64,000 nucleotides of DNA from Lysinibacillus louembei (lineage in GTDB: Bacteria; Bacillota; Bacilli; Bacillales_A; Planococcaceae). The stretch lies in contig NZ_CP137624.1 in NCBI RefSeq assembly GCF_033880585.1, forward strand, positions 1,728,001 through 1,792,000, read 5' to 3'. The notes under the pieces are model-generated. The model was not told where the DNA came from. It saw only the letters and a program-made list of their open reading frames with translations, and made no database searches. The translations under genes were made by a program, and so were the position numbers. This document shows, piece by piece, positions 1 to 8,767 of this stretch (the first letter of the stretch is position 1; the number at the start of each line of letters is the position of its first letter).

Positions 1-1
1 T

Positions 2-67
2 AAAGAATGTGGCGATAGCTTTGCTCGTTATTTTTTACGAGGCCTTACAAATAAATATCGCGTATAA
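2..67 (+). CDS. C-terminal tail of an upstream gene (partial)
   Basis: The window opens inside a reading frame of 21 codons that ends in TAA three bases before a strong hairpin terminator. That placement suggests the 3' end of a real gene entering from the left. The tail ends in the residues NKYRV. It is too short to recognise a family, and no function is proposed. The gene would be convergent with the XRE regulator to its right. Confidence 0.35.
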   Translation, partial: KECGDSFARYFLRGLTNKYRV

Positions 68-70
68 AAA

Positions 71-107
71 AACAGCTCTGATTCGTTTAATCAGGGCTGT
101 TCTTTTT
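71..107. terminator. Bidirectional intrinsic terminator
   Basis: A 13-bp stem (71-83 pairs with 89-101, one G-T pair) has a short loop. A T-run follows on the plus strand and an A-run precedes it, giving a T-run on the minus strand. It overlaps the stop codon of the convergent XRE gene and serves both sides. Confidence 0.75.
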
Positions 108-470
108 GGCTTGAGAATCCATTGTCTTTAAAAAATCCTTGGTGATACGAACGACGTATTTCACTTCATCTAAGTTGCGTTCTTTTAATAGTGAGTGATG
201 AATGCTCAGCATTAAATTTTTCTCCTCGATATCTGTAACGCTTGAGAGGCTTTGGAAATTAAAAAGCTCTTCAGGTGCAATGTCCAATGCCTGCATTAAG
301 CTTTCAAGCGTTTTTAACGTAATATTGGATTGACCATTTTCAATATTGGAAATGCGCCCTTTACTATAGCCTATTTTCCCCGTTTTTTCTGCAACTTCCT
401 CCTGACTTAATCCCTTTGCAACACGAATTGTTCGAAGCTGTTCTCCTACTAGCTTTAAAAAATCTGACAT
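87..470 (-). CDS. XRE-family HTH transcriptional regulator
   Basis: This 127-residue protein is probably a DNA-binding regulator in the cytoplasm. A Cro/C1-type helix-turn-helix occupies about residues 10-65, with the typical pattern of a GLSQEEVAEKTG helix followed by the recognition-helix segment GRISNIENG and an L-DIAPEELF-type end. The remaining ~60 residues are a helical tail without a recognisable ligand domain. The ATG at 470 is preceded by a GAGGTG ribosome site. It is divergent from the HsdS-like gene, so it could control itself and that operon; this is inference from position only. Confidence 0.85.
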   Translation of the reverse strand: MSDFLKLVGEQLRTIRVAKGLSQEEVAEKTGKIGYSKGRISNIENGQSNITLKTLESLMQALDIAPEELFNFQSLSSVTDIEEKNLMLSIHHSLLKERNLDEVKYVVRITKDFLKTMDSQAKKNSPD

Positions 471-655
471 AGCATTTCACCTCTAAGATAGAGGCTAGTG
501 AAAAACTTTTTAAATGGAGATACCTTTAAAATAGTACATTTTACAAAAGTTATATTATAATGGTACAAATGATATAGTATATATGTTTTATTTCATAGCA
601 AGAAGAAATTATCGGCTTAAAAATATAAGCTGATAAAGTAGGGGGGAATACTTTG

Positions 656-1255
656 ATGAGACAATATAAATTGGGGGATATTGTAACAATTGTAAAAGGT
701 GTTGCTAGACAGCCTACACATTATTTTGTAAGTGAAGGTATACCGTTTGTTAGTTGTGATTATTGGGATTTATTGAAAAATAATCTGCAGCTATTACCTA
801 AAATACCATCCTCGCTACAGCATGAAAGTGATTTAACAAAAGTTCCAACAGGAGCAGTTTTAATCTACCCAAGTAAAAACGCATATTATGTTTGTCAGCA
901 AGAGTATTACATTGGAGAAAATATTATGGCGATGATTCCATGTCAGTCCATTATTTTAAGTAAATATTTATTTTATTATTTACAAGCACAGTCATTGAAA
1001 ATTGAAGAGGCTATAGAGCAAAAAATCTATCTGCCTAGAATTGCCATACAGCAGCAACTAATTGCCCATATGGCACAAGTACATGCTGTGTCAGATCAAG
1101 TGCAAAATATATTAATAGCATTACTACAATTAGAAGCGTATTTACAGACAGAAAATACGGATTTGTTAAAAATTCAAGATGAGTTAATAGAAAAAATGGA
1201 GTGGATGAATAGTCTACACAAGATATTATTACATAATATCAAGCACCTCAAATAA
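656..1255 (+). CDS. Orphan HsdS-like (type I restriction specificity) protein
   Basis: About 200 residues resemble half of a type I restriction-modification specificity subunit. The N-terminus reads LGDIVTIVKG and is followed by a GIPFVSCDYWDL segment, as in target-recognition domains of the Methylase_S family. Residues ~125-145 carry the conserved-type LPRIAIQQQLIAHM linker, which leads into a helical coiled-coil tail. A normal HsdS has two such halves and sits beside hsdM and hsdR; neither is present, so this is a solitary half subunit. A run of six Gs at 641-646 is the likely ribosome site; TTG (653) and ATG (656) are both possible starts. The diguanylate cyclase gene follows after 13 bp, so the two are probably co-transcribed. 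Its role here is unknown. Confidence 0.65.
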   Translation: MRQYKLGDIVTIVKGVARQPTHYFVSEGIPFVSCDYWDLLKNNLQLLPKIPSSLQHESDLTKVPTGAVLIYPSKNAYYVCQQEYYIGENIMAMIPCQSIILSKYLFYYLQAQSLKIEEAIEQKIYLPRIAIQQQLIAHMAQVHAVSDQVQNILIALLQLEAYLQTENTDLLKIQDELIEKMEWMNSLHKILLHNIKHLK

Positions 1256-1268
1256 AAGGAGGGGGATA

Positions 1269-2369
1269 GTGGAATTGGATGCGCAACAAATTGATGTGAA
1301 ATTTACAATGCACAATTTGCAGCGTGCTAAATATTGTGCAGCAACGATTATTATACTTGAAGTGTTATTGGCGATAGTGCATATTGCTCAAACGAAAACA
1401 ATTGGGGATGGTTATTTTTTACTTTATATAATGCTCCTTGTACTTTCGATATTATTTTTAATTTTAGTGAGCGTTATAGAGAAAAGGTTTTTTAACTATC
1501 GCTATATTAAAACAGCCGTATGGGGCTATTATTGGTTTGTTTTAATGTGGGGCGTATCTATTGCATTATTAGATCAACGCTCATATGGACAAGTGACAGC
1601 CTATTTAATTAGTTTATTAGCAGTTACTATGCTATATCATGTACGTCTACGAAAATTCATTTTGCTTCAAAGCATTCCAACTATTTATTTAATGAGTGGT
1701 TTAATGCTTGTGCAGCAAGATAGCGAAATGGTTTTGACATATTTGGTTAATATAGTGCTATTTATTGTAATTAGCGCAATCGGCTCGCGTTTCCTTTATT
1801 ACGGTCAGTATAAGATGCTGGCACAGGAGCAGCTAAATAGTCAATTAGTACAGATGAACGGAGATTTACAGTTGCTAGCTACTTATGATGAATTAACAGA
1901 AATGCCAAATCGCCGAGGCTTATATGACTATGTGCAGGCGAATATGAGAGATACCCCACGCCATGTAACAGCAATGATTTTAGATATTGATGCCTTTAAA
2001 CAATTTAATGATTACTATGGGCATTTAGAGGGAGATAAAGTGCTGAAAGAAATTGCAGTTATTTTGAGGGCACTAGCGAGTAATTGTTGTTTTGTAGGGC
2101 GCTTTGGTGGGGAAGAATTTATTTACCTAATTTTTGATATGGAGCATAGTGAGGCATTGCATTTTGCAAATAATATATGCAAAGCTGTTGAGCAACGACG
2201 CATTCCACATCAAGCCTCTCCTTTTTTACCATACGTGACAGTTAGCATTGGGGTCGCAACAGACCCTTGCTGTACTATACAGGGTTTACAACAATTATTT
2301 CAAAATGCGGATGCAGCATTATACAGTGCTAAACGGGCTGGGCGTAATCGTGCAGAGCTAACGATATAA
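1269..2369 (+). CDS. Membrane-anchored diguanylate cyclase (GGDEF)
   Basis: The 366-residue protein has about six hydrophobic segments (residues ~20-180) followed by a cytoplasmic GGDEF domain (~200-365). The active-site motif is GGEEF at residues 280-284, with LDIDAFKQFND and the YGHLEGD segment for substrate and metal binding, so it should make cyclic di-GMP from two GTP. No RxxD inhibitory site is seen just upstream of the motif. The start is GTG at 1269 behind a strong AAAGGAGGGGG site. It follows the HsdS-like gene by 13 bp and is probably its operon partner. The membrane part has no recognisable named sensor domain. Confidence 0.88.
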   Translation: MELDAQQIDVKFTMHNLQRAKYCAATIIILEVLLAIVHIAQTKTIGDGYFLLYIMLLVLSILFLILVSVIEKRFFNYRYIKTAVWGYYWFVLMWGVSIALLDQRSYGQVTAYLISLLAVTMLYHVRLRKFILLQSIPTIYLMSGLMLVQQDSEMVLTYLVNIVLFIVISAIGSRFLYYGQYKMLAQEQLNSQLVQMNGDLQLLATYDELTEMPNRRGLYDYVQANMRDTPRHVTAMILDIDAFKQFNDYYGHLEGDKVLKEIAVILRALASNCCFVGRFGGEEFIYLIFDMEHSEALHFANNICKAVEQRRIPHQASPFLPYVTVSIGVATDPCCTIQGLQQLFQNADAALYSAKRAGRNRAELTI

Positions 2370-2437
2370 AATAATTGGTATCAACATCAGGCTCCATTCA
2401 TACGATGTACAATAAAGGTTTGAATGGAGGAATTACG

Positions 2438-4333
2438 ATTAGTATTTTAAATAAAATTAAAAATTACAGAGAAGAAGAAAATCGCCTAAAGTGGGAAGGT
2501 AGCTTTGCCGATTATTTAGAAATCGTAAAAGAGCGGCCAGAAGTTGCACAAACAGCTCATTCGCGCGTCTATAACATGCTGAAAAGTGCAGGTGTTGAAG
2601 AGCGAGATGGACAGAAAATGTATCACTTTTTTGGCGAGGAAATTTTCGGCTTAGAAACAGCGCTTGAACGATTAGTTGAGGAATATTTCCATCCAGCAGC
2701 AAAAAGGCTTGATGTGCGCAAGCGAATTTTATTGTTAATGGGGCCTGTCAGTGGTGGGAAGTCAACAATTGTAACGTTGCTAAAGCGCGGCTTAGAGCGC
2801 TATTCGCGCACAGATAGCGGAGCGGTTTATGCCATTAAGGGCTGCCCAATGCATGAGGACCCATTGCATTTAATTCCACATCATTTGCGCGACACCTTTT
2901 ATGAGGAGTATGGCATCCGCATCGAAGGAAGCCTGTCCCCTTTAAATACGATGCGCCTTGAGCAGGAGTATGATGGGCGTATTGAGGATGTGCGAATTGA
3001 GCGTATTTTCTTCTCGGAGGACCGCCGAGTAGGTATTGGGACATTTACTCCTTCTGATCCAAAATCACAGGATATTGCGGATTTAACAGGGAGCATCGAC
3101 TTTTCAACAATTGCGCAGTACGGCTCGGAATCTGACCCGCGCGCATACCGCTTCGATGGCGAGCTAAATAAGGCGAATCGTGGCATGATGGAGTTTCAAG
3201 AAATGCTGAAGCTCGATGAAAAGTTTTTATGGCATTTGCTGTCATTAACACAGGAGGGCAATTTTAAAGCAGGGCGTTTTGCCTTAATTAGTGCAGATGA
3301 ATTGATTGTTGCACATACTAATGAAACAGAATATCGCACATTTATTGCCAATAAAAAGAATGAGGCATTGCATTCGCGTATTATCGTCATGCCAATTCCG
3401 TATAATTTAAAGGTGAGCCAAGAGGAGCGCATTTATGAAAAAATGATTCATGACAGCGATATGGCACATGTACATATCGCACCACATGCGCTCAAAGTGG
3501 CTGCGATTTTCTCGGTTTTAACAAGACTAGAAATCCCGAAAAAGCAAGGGGTTGACGTTGTTAAAAAAATGCGCCTGTACAATGGCGAAAGCATAGAAGG
3601 CTACAATGAGGTTGATATTGAAGAGCTGAAAAAGGAATATCCAAATGAAGGGATGCAGGGCATTGACCCACGTTACGTCATCAATCGCATTTCATCAGCC
3701 ATTATTCGCAAGGAAGTGCCGTCGATTAATGCATTAGATGTGCTGCGTGCCTTAAAGGATGGCTTAGACCAGCATGCCTCGATTTCAGAGGAAGACCGCA
3801 AAAAATTTATGAACTATATTGCGGTTGCTCGCCGCGAATATGATGAAATTGCTAAGAAGGAAGTACAGAAGGCATTTGTATACTCCTACGAGGAATCAGC
3901 GAAAACATTATTGAATAACTATCTTGATAATGTTGAGGCATTTTGCAATAAAAATAAGCTACGCGACCCGCTCACTGGCGAGGAAATGAGTCCGGATGAA
4001 AAGCTAATGCGCTCAATCGAAGAGCAAATTGGTGTATCTGAAAATGCAAAAAAGGCATTTCGTGAGGAAATTTTAATTCGTTTGTCCGCCTTTGCAAGAA
4101 AGGGTAAACGCTTCGATTACCATTCGCATGACCGCCTGCGTGAAGCTATTCAGAAAAAGCTATTTGCTGATTTGAAGGATGTTGTAAAAATTACAACATC
4201 TTCGCAAACACCAGACGAGGCACAACTGAAAAAAATCAACGAGGTTGTTGCAACGTTAGTCGATGAACATGGCTATAACACAACATCAGCAAACGAGCTG
4301 TTGCGCTATGTAGGTAGTTTATTGAATCGATAA
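2438..4333 (+). CDS. prkA: PrkA AAA+/serine kinase-like protein, probable ATT start
   Basis: This member of the PrkA family has an AAA+ N-terminal domain and a kinase-like C-terminal region, and is linked to sporulation and stress in Bacillus. The Walker A motif GPVSGGKST is at residues 102-110. The N-terminus matches the family only from the codon at 2438 (SILNKIKNYREEENRLKWEG), which is ATT. A GGAGG site at 2426-2430 lies 7 nt upstream, whereas TTG (2375), ATG (2405) and TTG (2420) lack both homology and a well-placed ribosome site. Starting at 2438 gives 631 residues, the length I recall for Bacillus PrkA. The downstream yhbH and spoVR are its usual partners (compare E. coli yeaG-yeaH-ycgB). 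Function is sure; the rare start is an inference supported by two signals. Confidence 0.93.
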   Translation: MSILNKIKNYREEENRLKWEGSFADYLEIVKERPEVAQTAHSRVYNMLKSAGVEERDGQKMYHFFGEEIFGLETALERLVEEYFHPAAKRLDVRKRILLLMGPVSGGKSTIVTLLKRGLERYSRTDSGAVYAIKGCPMHEDPLHLIPHHLRDTFYEEYGIRIEGSLSPLNTMRLEQEYDGRIEDVRIERIFFSEDRRVGIGTFTPSDPKSQDIADLTGSIDFSTIAQYGSESDPRAYRFDGELNKANRGMMEFQEMLKLDEKFLWHLLSLTQEGNFKAGRFALISADELIVAHTNETEYRTFIANKKNEALHSRIIVMPIPYNLKVSQEERIYEKMIHDSDMAHVHIAPHALKVAAIFSVLTRLEIPKKQGVDVVKKMRLYNGESIEGYNEVDIEELKKEYPNEGMQGIDPRYVINRISSAIIRKEVPSINALDVLRALKDGLDQHASISEEDRKKFMNYIAVARREYDEIAKKEVQKAFVYSYEESAKTLLNNYLDNVEAFCNKNKLRDPLTGEEMSPDEKLMRSIEEQIGVSENAKKAFREEILIRLSAFARKGKRFDYHSHDRLREAIQKKLFADLKDVVKITTSSQTPDEAQLKKINEVVATLVDEHGYNTTSANELLRYVGSLLNR

Positions 4334-4440
4334 TCAAAAGGAGGTTATGTAAAAAGATATTATCTTTTTACATGGCCTTTTCCTGCTTTTTATATTTTGC
4401 ATGTTATGATGGAAATAGTATCCTATTGGAGGTGGACAAG

Positions 4441-4695
4441 TTGTCGCAGTTGAAACGCTTTGCTTTTTGGCTACCATTATTAGCTTGTCTTAACTATGTT
4501 TTTGAATTAACTGTCAATCCAATCAAAGATATTTTATTGACAGACCCTTTGCTGCAACGCAGTTTGCGAATGATGGGTGATATTGGATATGATAGTGATC
4601 AATACCAACTTTTATTTCCAGGCTTTCTTGTCCACTTTTTCCTATGGTTTGTATATGGACGAATGATTGATTGGTTTGTGAAGCAGCTGATTTAA
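4441..4695 (+). CDS. Small two-TM membrane protein
   Basis: The 84-residue protein starts at TTG 4441, five bases after a GGAGGTGG site. It has a hydrophobic segment at residues ~6-24 and a second at ~60-82, separated by a polar loop of about 35 residues (NPIKDILLTDPLLQRSLRMMG). No family is recognised. It lies 107 bp downstream of prkA and is followed by a terminator, so it may be read through from prkA. A longer open frame to 4372 is less likely because only the TTG has a good ribosome site. Confidence 0.6.
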   Translation: MSQLKRFAFWLPLLACLNYVFELTVNPIKDILLTDPLLQRSLRMMGDIGYDSDQYQLLFPGFLVHFFLWFVYGRMIDWFVKQLI

Positions 4696-4723
4696 CGGAG
4701 AACGGAGAATAAACTTTGTGAAG

Positions 4724-4762
4724 AGCGGTGTGTGGAAGCGAATTTCTGCACACCGCTTTTTT
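4724..4762. terminator. Bidirectional intrinsic terminator
   Basis: AGCGGTGTG (4724-4732) pairs with CACACCGCT (4749-4757) and is followed by a T-run. It lies between the small membrane protein gene and the convergent hydrolase gene. Confidence 0.75.
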
Positions 4763-5597
4763 AATTAAATGTATCAGCTATAAATTGATAAAAAGCCTCT
4801 TCTTCCTCAATGTTAGGGAAATGATTGCTCTCATCAAAAGTTTTCAATGTGGCGTTTGACATAAGCTCAGCTGCTTCAGCAGAAAATTTATGTGGGCATT
4901 GTGCATCATGAAGGCCGCAGTATATATAAGCAGTTGTTGTGACATGAGGCAATTCGGGGCGCAAATCATATGTAGGTAGCTCTTCATAGGAAAAATAATC
5001 AAGCCGTTTTGATACTGTTTTTCCACTATTAGGGCGACTAATCATCTTGTCATAAGATGTTTCATGATATAAGGACATCAGCGACCATTCTTTACTACCA
5101 GCACGTCTTTCTTCAAGAGATGATTGAGGATTACCTAGCATTGTTAAAATTTCTTTAATGCGCCGATTATTCGGGTTATCTATGCAATAAATGCTATCTG
5201 GGTGGTGCATATACTCTGAGGAAGCGCACAACCCTCCAGCAACGATATGTATAAGGCTATGTGGATGCATAATAGCGTATTTTAGTGCCAGCATACCGCC
5301 TGTTGAATGCCCTGCAAATATCCATTTTTCAAAACCAAGCGCTTGGCGAATTGCCTCTAAATCAGCGACCGTATGCGCCATACTGTAATTGAATGTAGAA
5401 AGGTCATCTGTTGAATTGCCACAGCCTCGCAAATTTACTAAATATACAGTTGCATGTGCTGTAAATGTATTTGCAAATAAATTGCCATTCTCATTAAATT
5501 CGCTATATAAATGTGTAATACAGACAGGCTGACCATTTCCTTTTTTAAATACTTCAAAAATCCCGCGTGCTGTTTCAACTAAATGTTGCTCCCACAT
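4761..5597 (-). CDS. Alpha/beta hydrolase
   Basis: The 278-residue alpha/beta-hydrolase-fold protein is cytoplasmic, with no signal peptide. The nucleophile elbow GHSTGG has its serine at residue 98. The oxyanion-type segment NLRGCGNST is at ~55-63, and a C-terminal DESNHFPNIEE supplies the catalytic histidine. The closest general resemblance is to proline iminopeptidase/esterase-like hydrolases; the substrate cannot be told. The ATG at 5597 has an AGAGGG site upstream; an ATG 12 codons earlier is less well placed. The gene is inverted between prkA and yhbH, so it interrupts an otherwise collinear cluster. Confidence 0.85.
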   Translation of the reverse strand: MWEQHLVETARGIFEVFKKGNGQPVCITHLYSEFNENGNLFANTFTAHATVYLVNLRGCGNSTDDLSTFNYSMAHTVADLEAIRQALGFEKWIFAGHSTGGMLALKYAIMHPHSLIHIVAGGLCASSEYMHHPDSIYCIDNPNNRRIKEILTMLGNPQSSLEERRAGSKEWSLMSLYHETSYDKMISRPNSGKTVSKRLDYFSYEELPTYDLRPELPHVTTTAYIYCGLHDAQCPHKFSAEAAELMSNATLKTFDESNHFPNIEEEEAFYQFIADTFN

Positions 5598-5723
5598 CTC
5601 TAAACCCTCTTTCTGAATATTGTTTATTTTCATTATACCGAAATTATTTAGCGAGTGAAGTTCAAGATTTTGCTAGATGTGCATAAGATAAAAAAAGCGA
5701 ATTTGCAGATGGGTGTGGATAAA

Positions 5724-6872
5724 ATGAGTGACAAACAGCAACAGTTCATTATCTCAAAGGAAAATTGGTCCCTCCATCGTAAAGGATATCAGGACCAAGA
5801 GCGCCATCGTCAAAAAATTGATGAGGCGATTAAAAATAATTTACCAGAGTTAATTAGTGAGGAAAGCATTATTTTATCAAATGGTCGAGAGGTTATTAAA
5901 ATCCCGATTCGTTCTTTAGATGAATATAAAATTCGTTACAACACAGATAAGTCAAAGCATGTCGGGCAAGGGCAGGGCGATAGTCAAGTAGGTGATGTTG
6001 TTGCACGAGATGGCAAGCCGCAGCAAGGGCAAGGAAGAGAAGCTGGTAAGGAAGCAGGGAAGGATTATTATGAGGCAGAAGTACGGCTGGAGGATGTGGA
6101 AGAAATCTTGTTCCAACAGCTTGCATTGCCAAACTTACAGCAAAAAGAAGTGGCCAATATTGCAACAAATAAAATTGAATTTAACGATATTCGCAAAAAA
6201 GGTTTAATGGGTAATATCGATAAAAAGCGTACAATTTTAACAGCAATTAAGCGCAATGCCATCAAGGGTGAGGCAACTATTAATCCAATTCATCAGGACG
6301 ATTTGCGCTTTAAAACATGGGATGAGGTTGTAAAGCCTGAATCGCGTGCAGTTGTACTTGCAATGATGGATACGAGTGGCTCAATGGGCATTTTCGAAAA
6401 GACCTGTGCACGTAACTTTTTCTTTTGGATGGCACGTTTTTTACGCACGAAATATAGCGCTGTTGATATTGAATTTATCGCACATCATACAGAAGCAAAG
6501 GTTGTAACAGAGGAGGCGTTTTTTACAAAGGGTGAGAGCGGTGGGACGATTTGCTCCTCTGCTTACGCAAAGGCGTTGCAACTAATAAACGAAAAATATT
6601 CCCCAGCCCGCTACAATATTTATCCTGTCCATTTCTCAGATGGAGAAAATTTGTCATCAGATAATGAGCGTTGCCTCCAATTAATTGAACAATTGATGGA
6701 AGTATCTAGCATGTTCGGCTATGGCGAAGTCAATGCTTATAGTAGAACGTCTGCGCTTATGTCGGCATATAGCAAAATTGACAATCCGAAGTTTCGTCAT
6801 TACATTATTAAGCGCAAAGTAGATGTCTATGATGCGCTAAAAAGCATTTTTAAAAAAGAAGGAGTGCAGTAA
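5724..6872 (+). CDS. yhbH: YhbH/UPF0229 sporulation and stress protein
   Basis: The 382-residue protein belongs to the YhbH/YeaH family, which works with PrkA and SpoVR. The N-terminus [14 protein letters not shown], the segment [14 protein letters not shown] and VGDVVARDG match my memory of Bacillus YhbH. A von Willebrand A-like metal site DTSGS is at residues 216-220. The molecular function of the family is not settled. ATG 5724 is chosen because homology begins there; a GGGTGTGG site is five bases upstream. Its TAA overlaps the ATG of spoVR (TAATG), so the two are translationally coupled. Confidence 0.9.
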   Translation: MSDKQQQFIISKENWSLHRKGYQDQERHRQKIDEAIKNNLPELISEESIILSNGREVIKIPIRSLDEYKIRYNTDKSKHVGQGQGDSQVGDVVARDGKPQQGQGREAGKEAGKDYYEAEVRLEDVEEILFQQLALPNLQQKEVANIATNKIEFNDIRKKGLMGNIDKKRTILTAIKRNAIKGEATINPIHQDDLRFKTWDEVVKPESRAVVLAMMDTSGSMGIFEKTCARNFFFWMARFLRTKYSAVDIEFIAHHTEAKVVTEEAFFTKGESGGTICSSAYAKALQLINEKYSPARYNIYPVHFSDGENLSSDNERCLQLIEQLMEVSSMFGYGEVNAYSRTSALMSAYSKIDNPKFRHYIIKRKVDVYDALKSIFKKEGVQ

Positions 6873-8224
6873 TGGAAAAAGCGCTGCAAAAAGCAATTGA
6901 TGAAATTACGGAAATTGCTACAGGCTTTGGCTTAGATTTTTTCCCGATGCGCTATGAAATTTGTCCTGCTGAAATTATTTATACATTTGGCGCATATGGG
7001 ATGCCTACACGCTTTGCGCATTGGAGCTTCGGCAAGCAATTTCATCGCATGAAGCTCCAGTACGATTTAGGCTTAAGTCAAATTTATGAGCTTGTTATCA
7101 ATTCAAACCCATGCTATGCATTTTTACTTGATACGAATACGTTAACGCAAAATAAATTAATCATTGCGCATGTCTTAGCGCATTGCGATTTCTTTAAAAA
7201 CAATATCCGCTTCTCCAATACGAGGCGTGATATGGTGGAAAGTATGACAGCAACCGCTGAACGGATCGCAAAATATGAGATATTATATGGCAAGGATGCA
7301 GTCGAGCAATTTTTAGATGCGGTGCTAGCAATTCAAGAGCATATTGACCCTGCTATCATTCGTCCACAAATAGTGGAAGAAGAGGAGCCGTTGGAAGCTC
7401 GTACAACGCCATATGATGATTTATGGCATATCGATGAGCCACGTAAAAAGCTAATAGAGAAAAAGAAAACCTTCCCAGCAGAGCCAGAAAAGGATTTGCT
7501 CATTTTTATTGAGCAGCATAGCCGTGAGCTAGAGGATTGGCAGCGTGATATTTTAACGATGATGCGTGAGGAAATGCTGTATTTTTGGCCGCAGCTTGAA
7601 ACAAAAATTATGAATGAAGGCTGGGCATCCTATTGGCATCAACGTATTATGCGTGAGCTTAATTTAACGACAGCTGAAACGATTGATTATGCCAAATTAA
7701 ATGCAGGCGTTGTTCAGCCTTCTAAAACATCAATCAATCCATATTATCTTGGCTTGAAAATTTTCGAGGATATTGAGCGATGCTATAATGAGCCGACAGA
7801 GGACATGCAAAAGCGTGGCATCAAACCAAACTCAGGAAGAGAAAAAATATTTGAAGTGCGTGAAATTGAATCAGATACATCCTTTATTCGCAATTACTTA
7901 ACAAAGGAGCTCGCCCAGCGAGAGGATTTATATGTATTTGCAAAAACAGGTGATGAATACCGCATTACAGATAAGGAACATGAAGCAATTCGTGATCAAT
8001 TAGTTTCAATGCGTGTCAATGGAGGCTTCCCATATATTGTTGTCGTTGATGGTGATTTTAAACGCAATGGCGAGCTCTATTTAAAGCATTGCTATGAAGG
8101 AATGGAGCTAGATCAGCAATATTTGGAGGCAGTGCTCGGCTATATTTACAAGCTATGGGGACGTCCTGTCCATTTAGAGACACATGTTGATAATGAGGTT
8201 GTTGTATTTTCGTGTAGAAAATAG
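6872..8224 (+). CDS. spoVR: SpoVR family protein (stage V sporulation/spore cortex)
   Basis: The 450-residue protein has the SpoVR signatures: the N-terminal segment [28 protein letters not shown] (residues ~17-44), NEGWASYWH (~249-257) and a [14 protein letters not shown] stretch (~288-301). SpoVR is needed for normal spore cortex in B. subtilis, and its relative YcgB acts with YeaG/YeaH in E. coli. A GAAGGAGTG site precedes an ATG that overlaps the yhbH stop. In B. subtilis spoVR is not next to prkA, so the grouping here resembles the enterobacterial functional trio. Confidence 0.93.
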   Translation: MEKALQKAIDEITEIATGFGLDFFPMRYEICPAEIIYTFGAYGMPTRFAHWSFGKQFHRMKLQYDLGLSQIYELVINSNPCYAFLLDTNTLTQNKLIIAHVLAHCDFFKNNIRFSNTRRDMVESMTATAERIAKYEILYGKDAVEQFLDAVLAIQEHIDPAIIRPQIVEEEEPLEARTTPYDDLWHIDEPRKKLIEKKKTFPAEPEKDLLIFIEQHSRELEDWQRDILTMMREEMLYFWPQLETKIMNEGWASYWHQRIMRELNLTTAETIDYAKLNAGVVQPSKTSINPYYLGLKIFEDIERCYNEPTEDMQKRGIKPNSGREKIFEVREIESDTSFIRNYLTKELAQREDLYVFAKTGDEYRITDKEHEAIRDQLVSMRVNGGFPYIVVVDGDFKRNGELYLKHCYEGMELDQQYLEAVLGYIYKLWGRPVHLETHVDNEVVVFSCRK

Positions 8225-8308
8225 TGCCAGGCACACACACAATTCTCACACAATTTCGAAGGCACATCTTTTCTCTTGTTGCCATATGTATACAACAAGA
8301 GAGGAGAG

Positions 8309-8617
8309 ATGCATATCGTTGCAATAGAAGCTTTGCATATTAAAGGACATTCGTTTACAGCAGTCACGGTGTATTTGCCAAACACAACTTTGTTAACGAT
8401 ATCAAATGATCGCGGTTATATTATGTGTGGTGCTTTGGACATTGCTTTATTAAATGATCGTTTAGCTGAGCGCAAAATTATTGCTGGGCGTGCAGTCGGT
8501 GTCAAAACGATTGATCAATTGTTAAAGGCTCCGCTTGAATCCGTCACATATGAGGCAGGCAGACAAGGGATTTTACCTGGTATGACGGGGGAAGAGGCTT
8601 TATTGAAGATGATTTAA
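8309..8617 (+). CDS. yunC: YunC family (DUF1805) protein
   Basis: The 102-residue cytoplasmic protein matches the Bacillus YunC/DUF1805 family over nearly its full length. The segments GYIMCGALDIALLN, AGRAVGVKTIDQLL and APLESVTYEA are characteristic. The biochemical role of the family is unknown. ATG 8309 follows a GAGGAGAG site, and the ~102-residue product agrees with the family. The gene stands alone, convergent with the RNase J gene, with a short repeat array in the gap. Confidence 0.85.
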   Translation: MHIVAIEALHIKGHSFTAVTVYLPNTTLLTISNDRGYIMCGALDIALLNDRLAERKIIAGRAVGVKTIDQLLKAPLESVTYEAGRQGILPGMTGEEALLKMI

Positions 8618-8638
8618 ATCGTGATGTAACTATAAGCA

Positions 8639-8722
8639 AGCGCCAATAAAATTACTAAAATCGCCAATAAAACACGAAAAAGCGCTAATAGAATCACCAA
8701 AAGCGCCAATAAAACTACAGGG
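8639..8722. repeat. Four-unit 21-bp tandem repeat with core CGCCAATAAAA
   Basis: The core CGC(C/T)AATA(A/G)AA begins at 8641, 8662, 8683 and 8704, an exact 21-bp period. The units differ mainly in the 3' half. The array sits between the convergent yunC and RNase J genes, 22 bp after the yunC stop. A GC-rich hairpin (8719-8753) follows. The core is close to that of the 20-bp arrays at 44.3 and 54.2 kb. Confidence 0.75.
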
Positions 8723-8767
8723 CGAGCCGTCCAAGTCAAGACAAGGTTCGCCCAGCTAATTAAAGTA

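Noticed and set aside
2835-3432. Long antisense frames inside prkA
   Set aside because: They lie opposite a well-conserved gene, have no ribosome site or family features, and follow from codon bias.
4441-5597. Toxin-antitoxin pair formed by the small membrane protein and the hydrolase
   Set aside because: They are convergent, separated by a terminator, and neither resembles a known toxin or antitoxin.
5992-6265. Alternative frames inside yhbH
   Set aside because: The yhbH frame is strongly conserved; the alternatives start inside it without ribosome sites.
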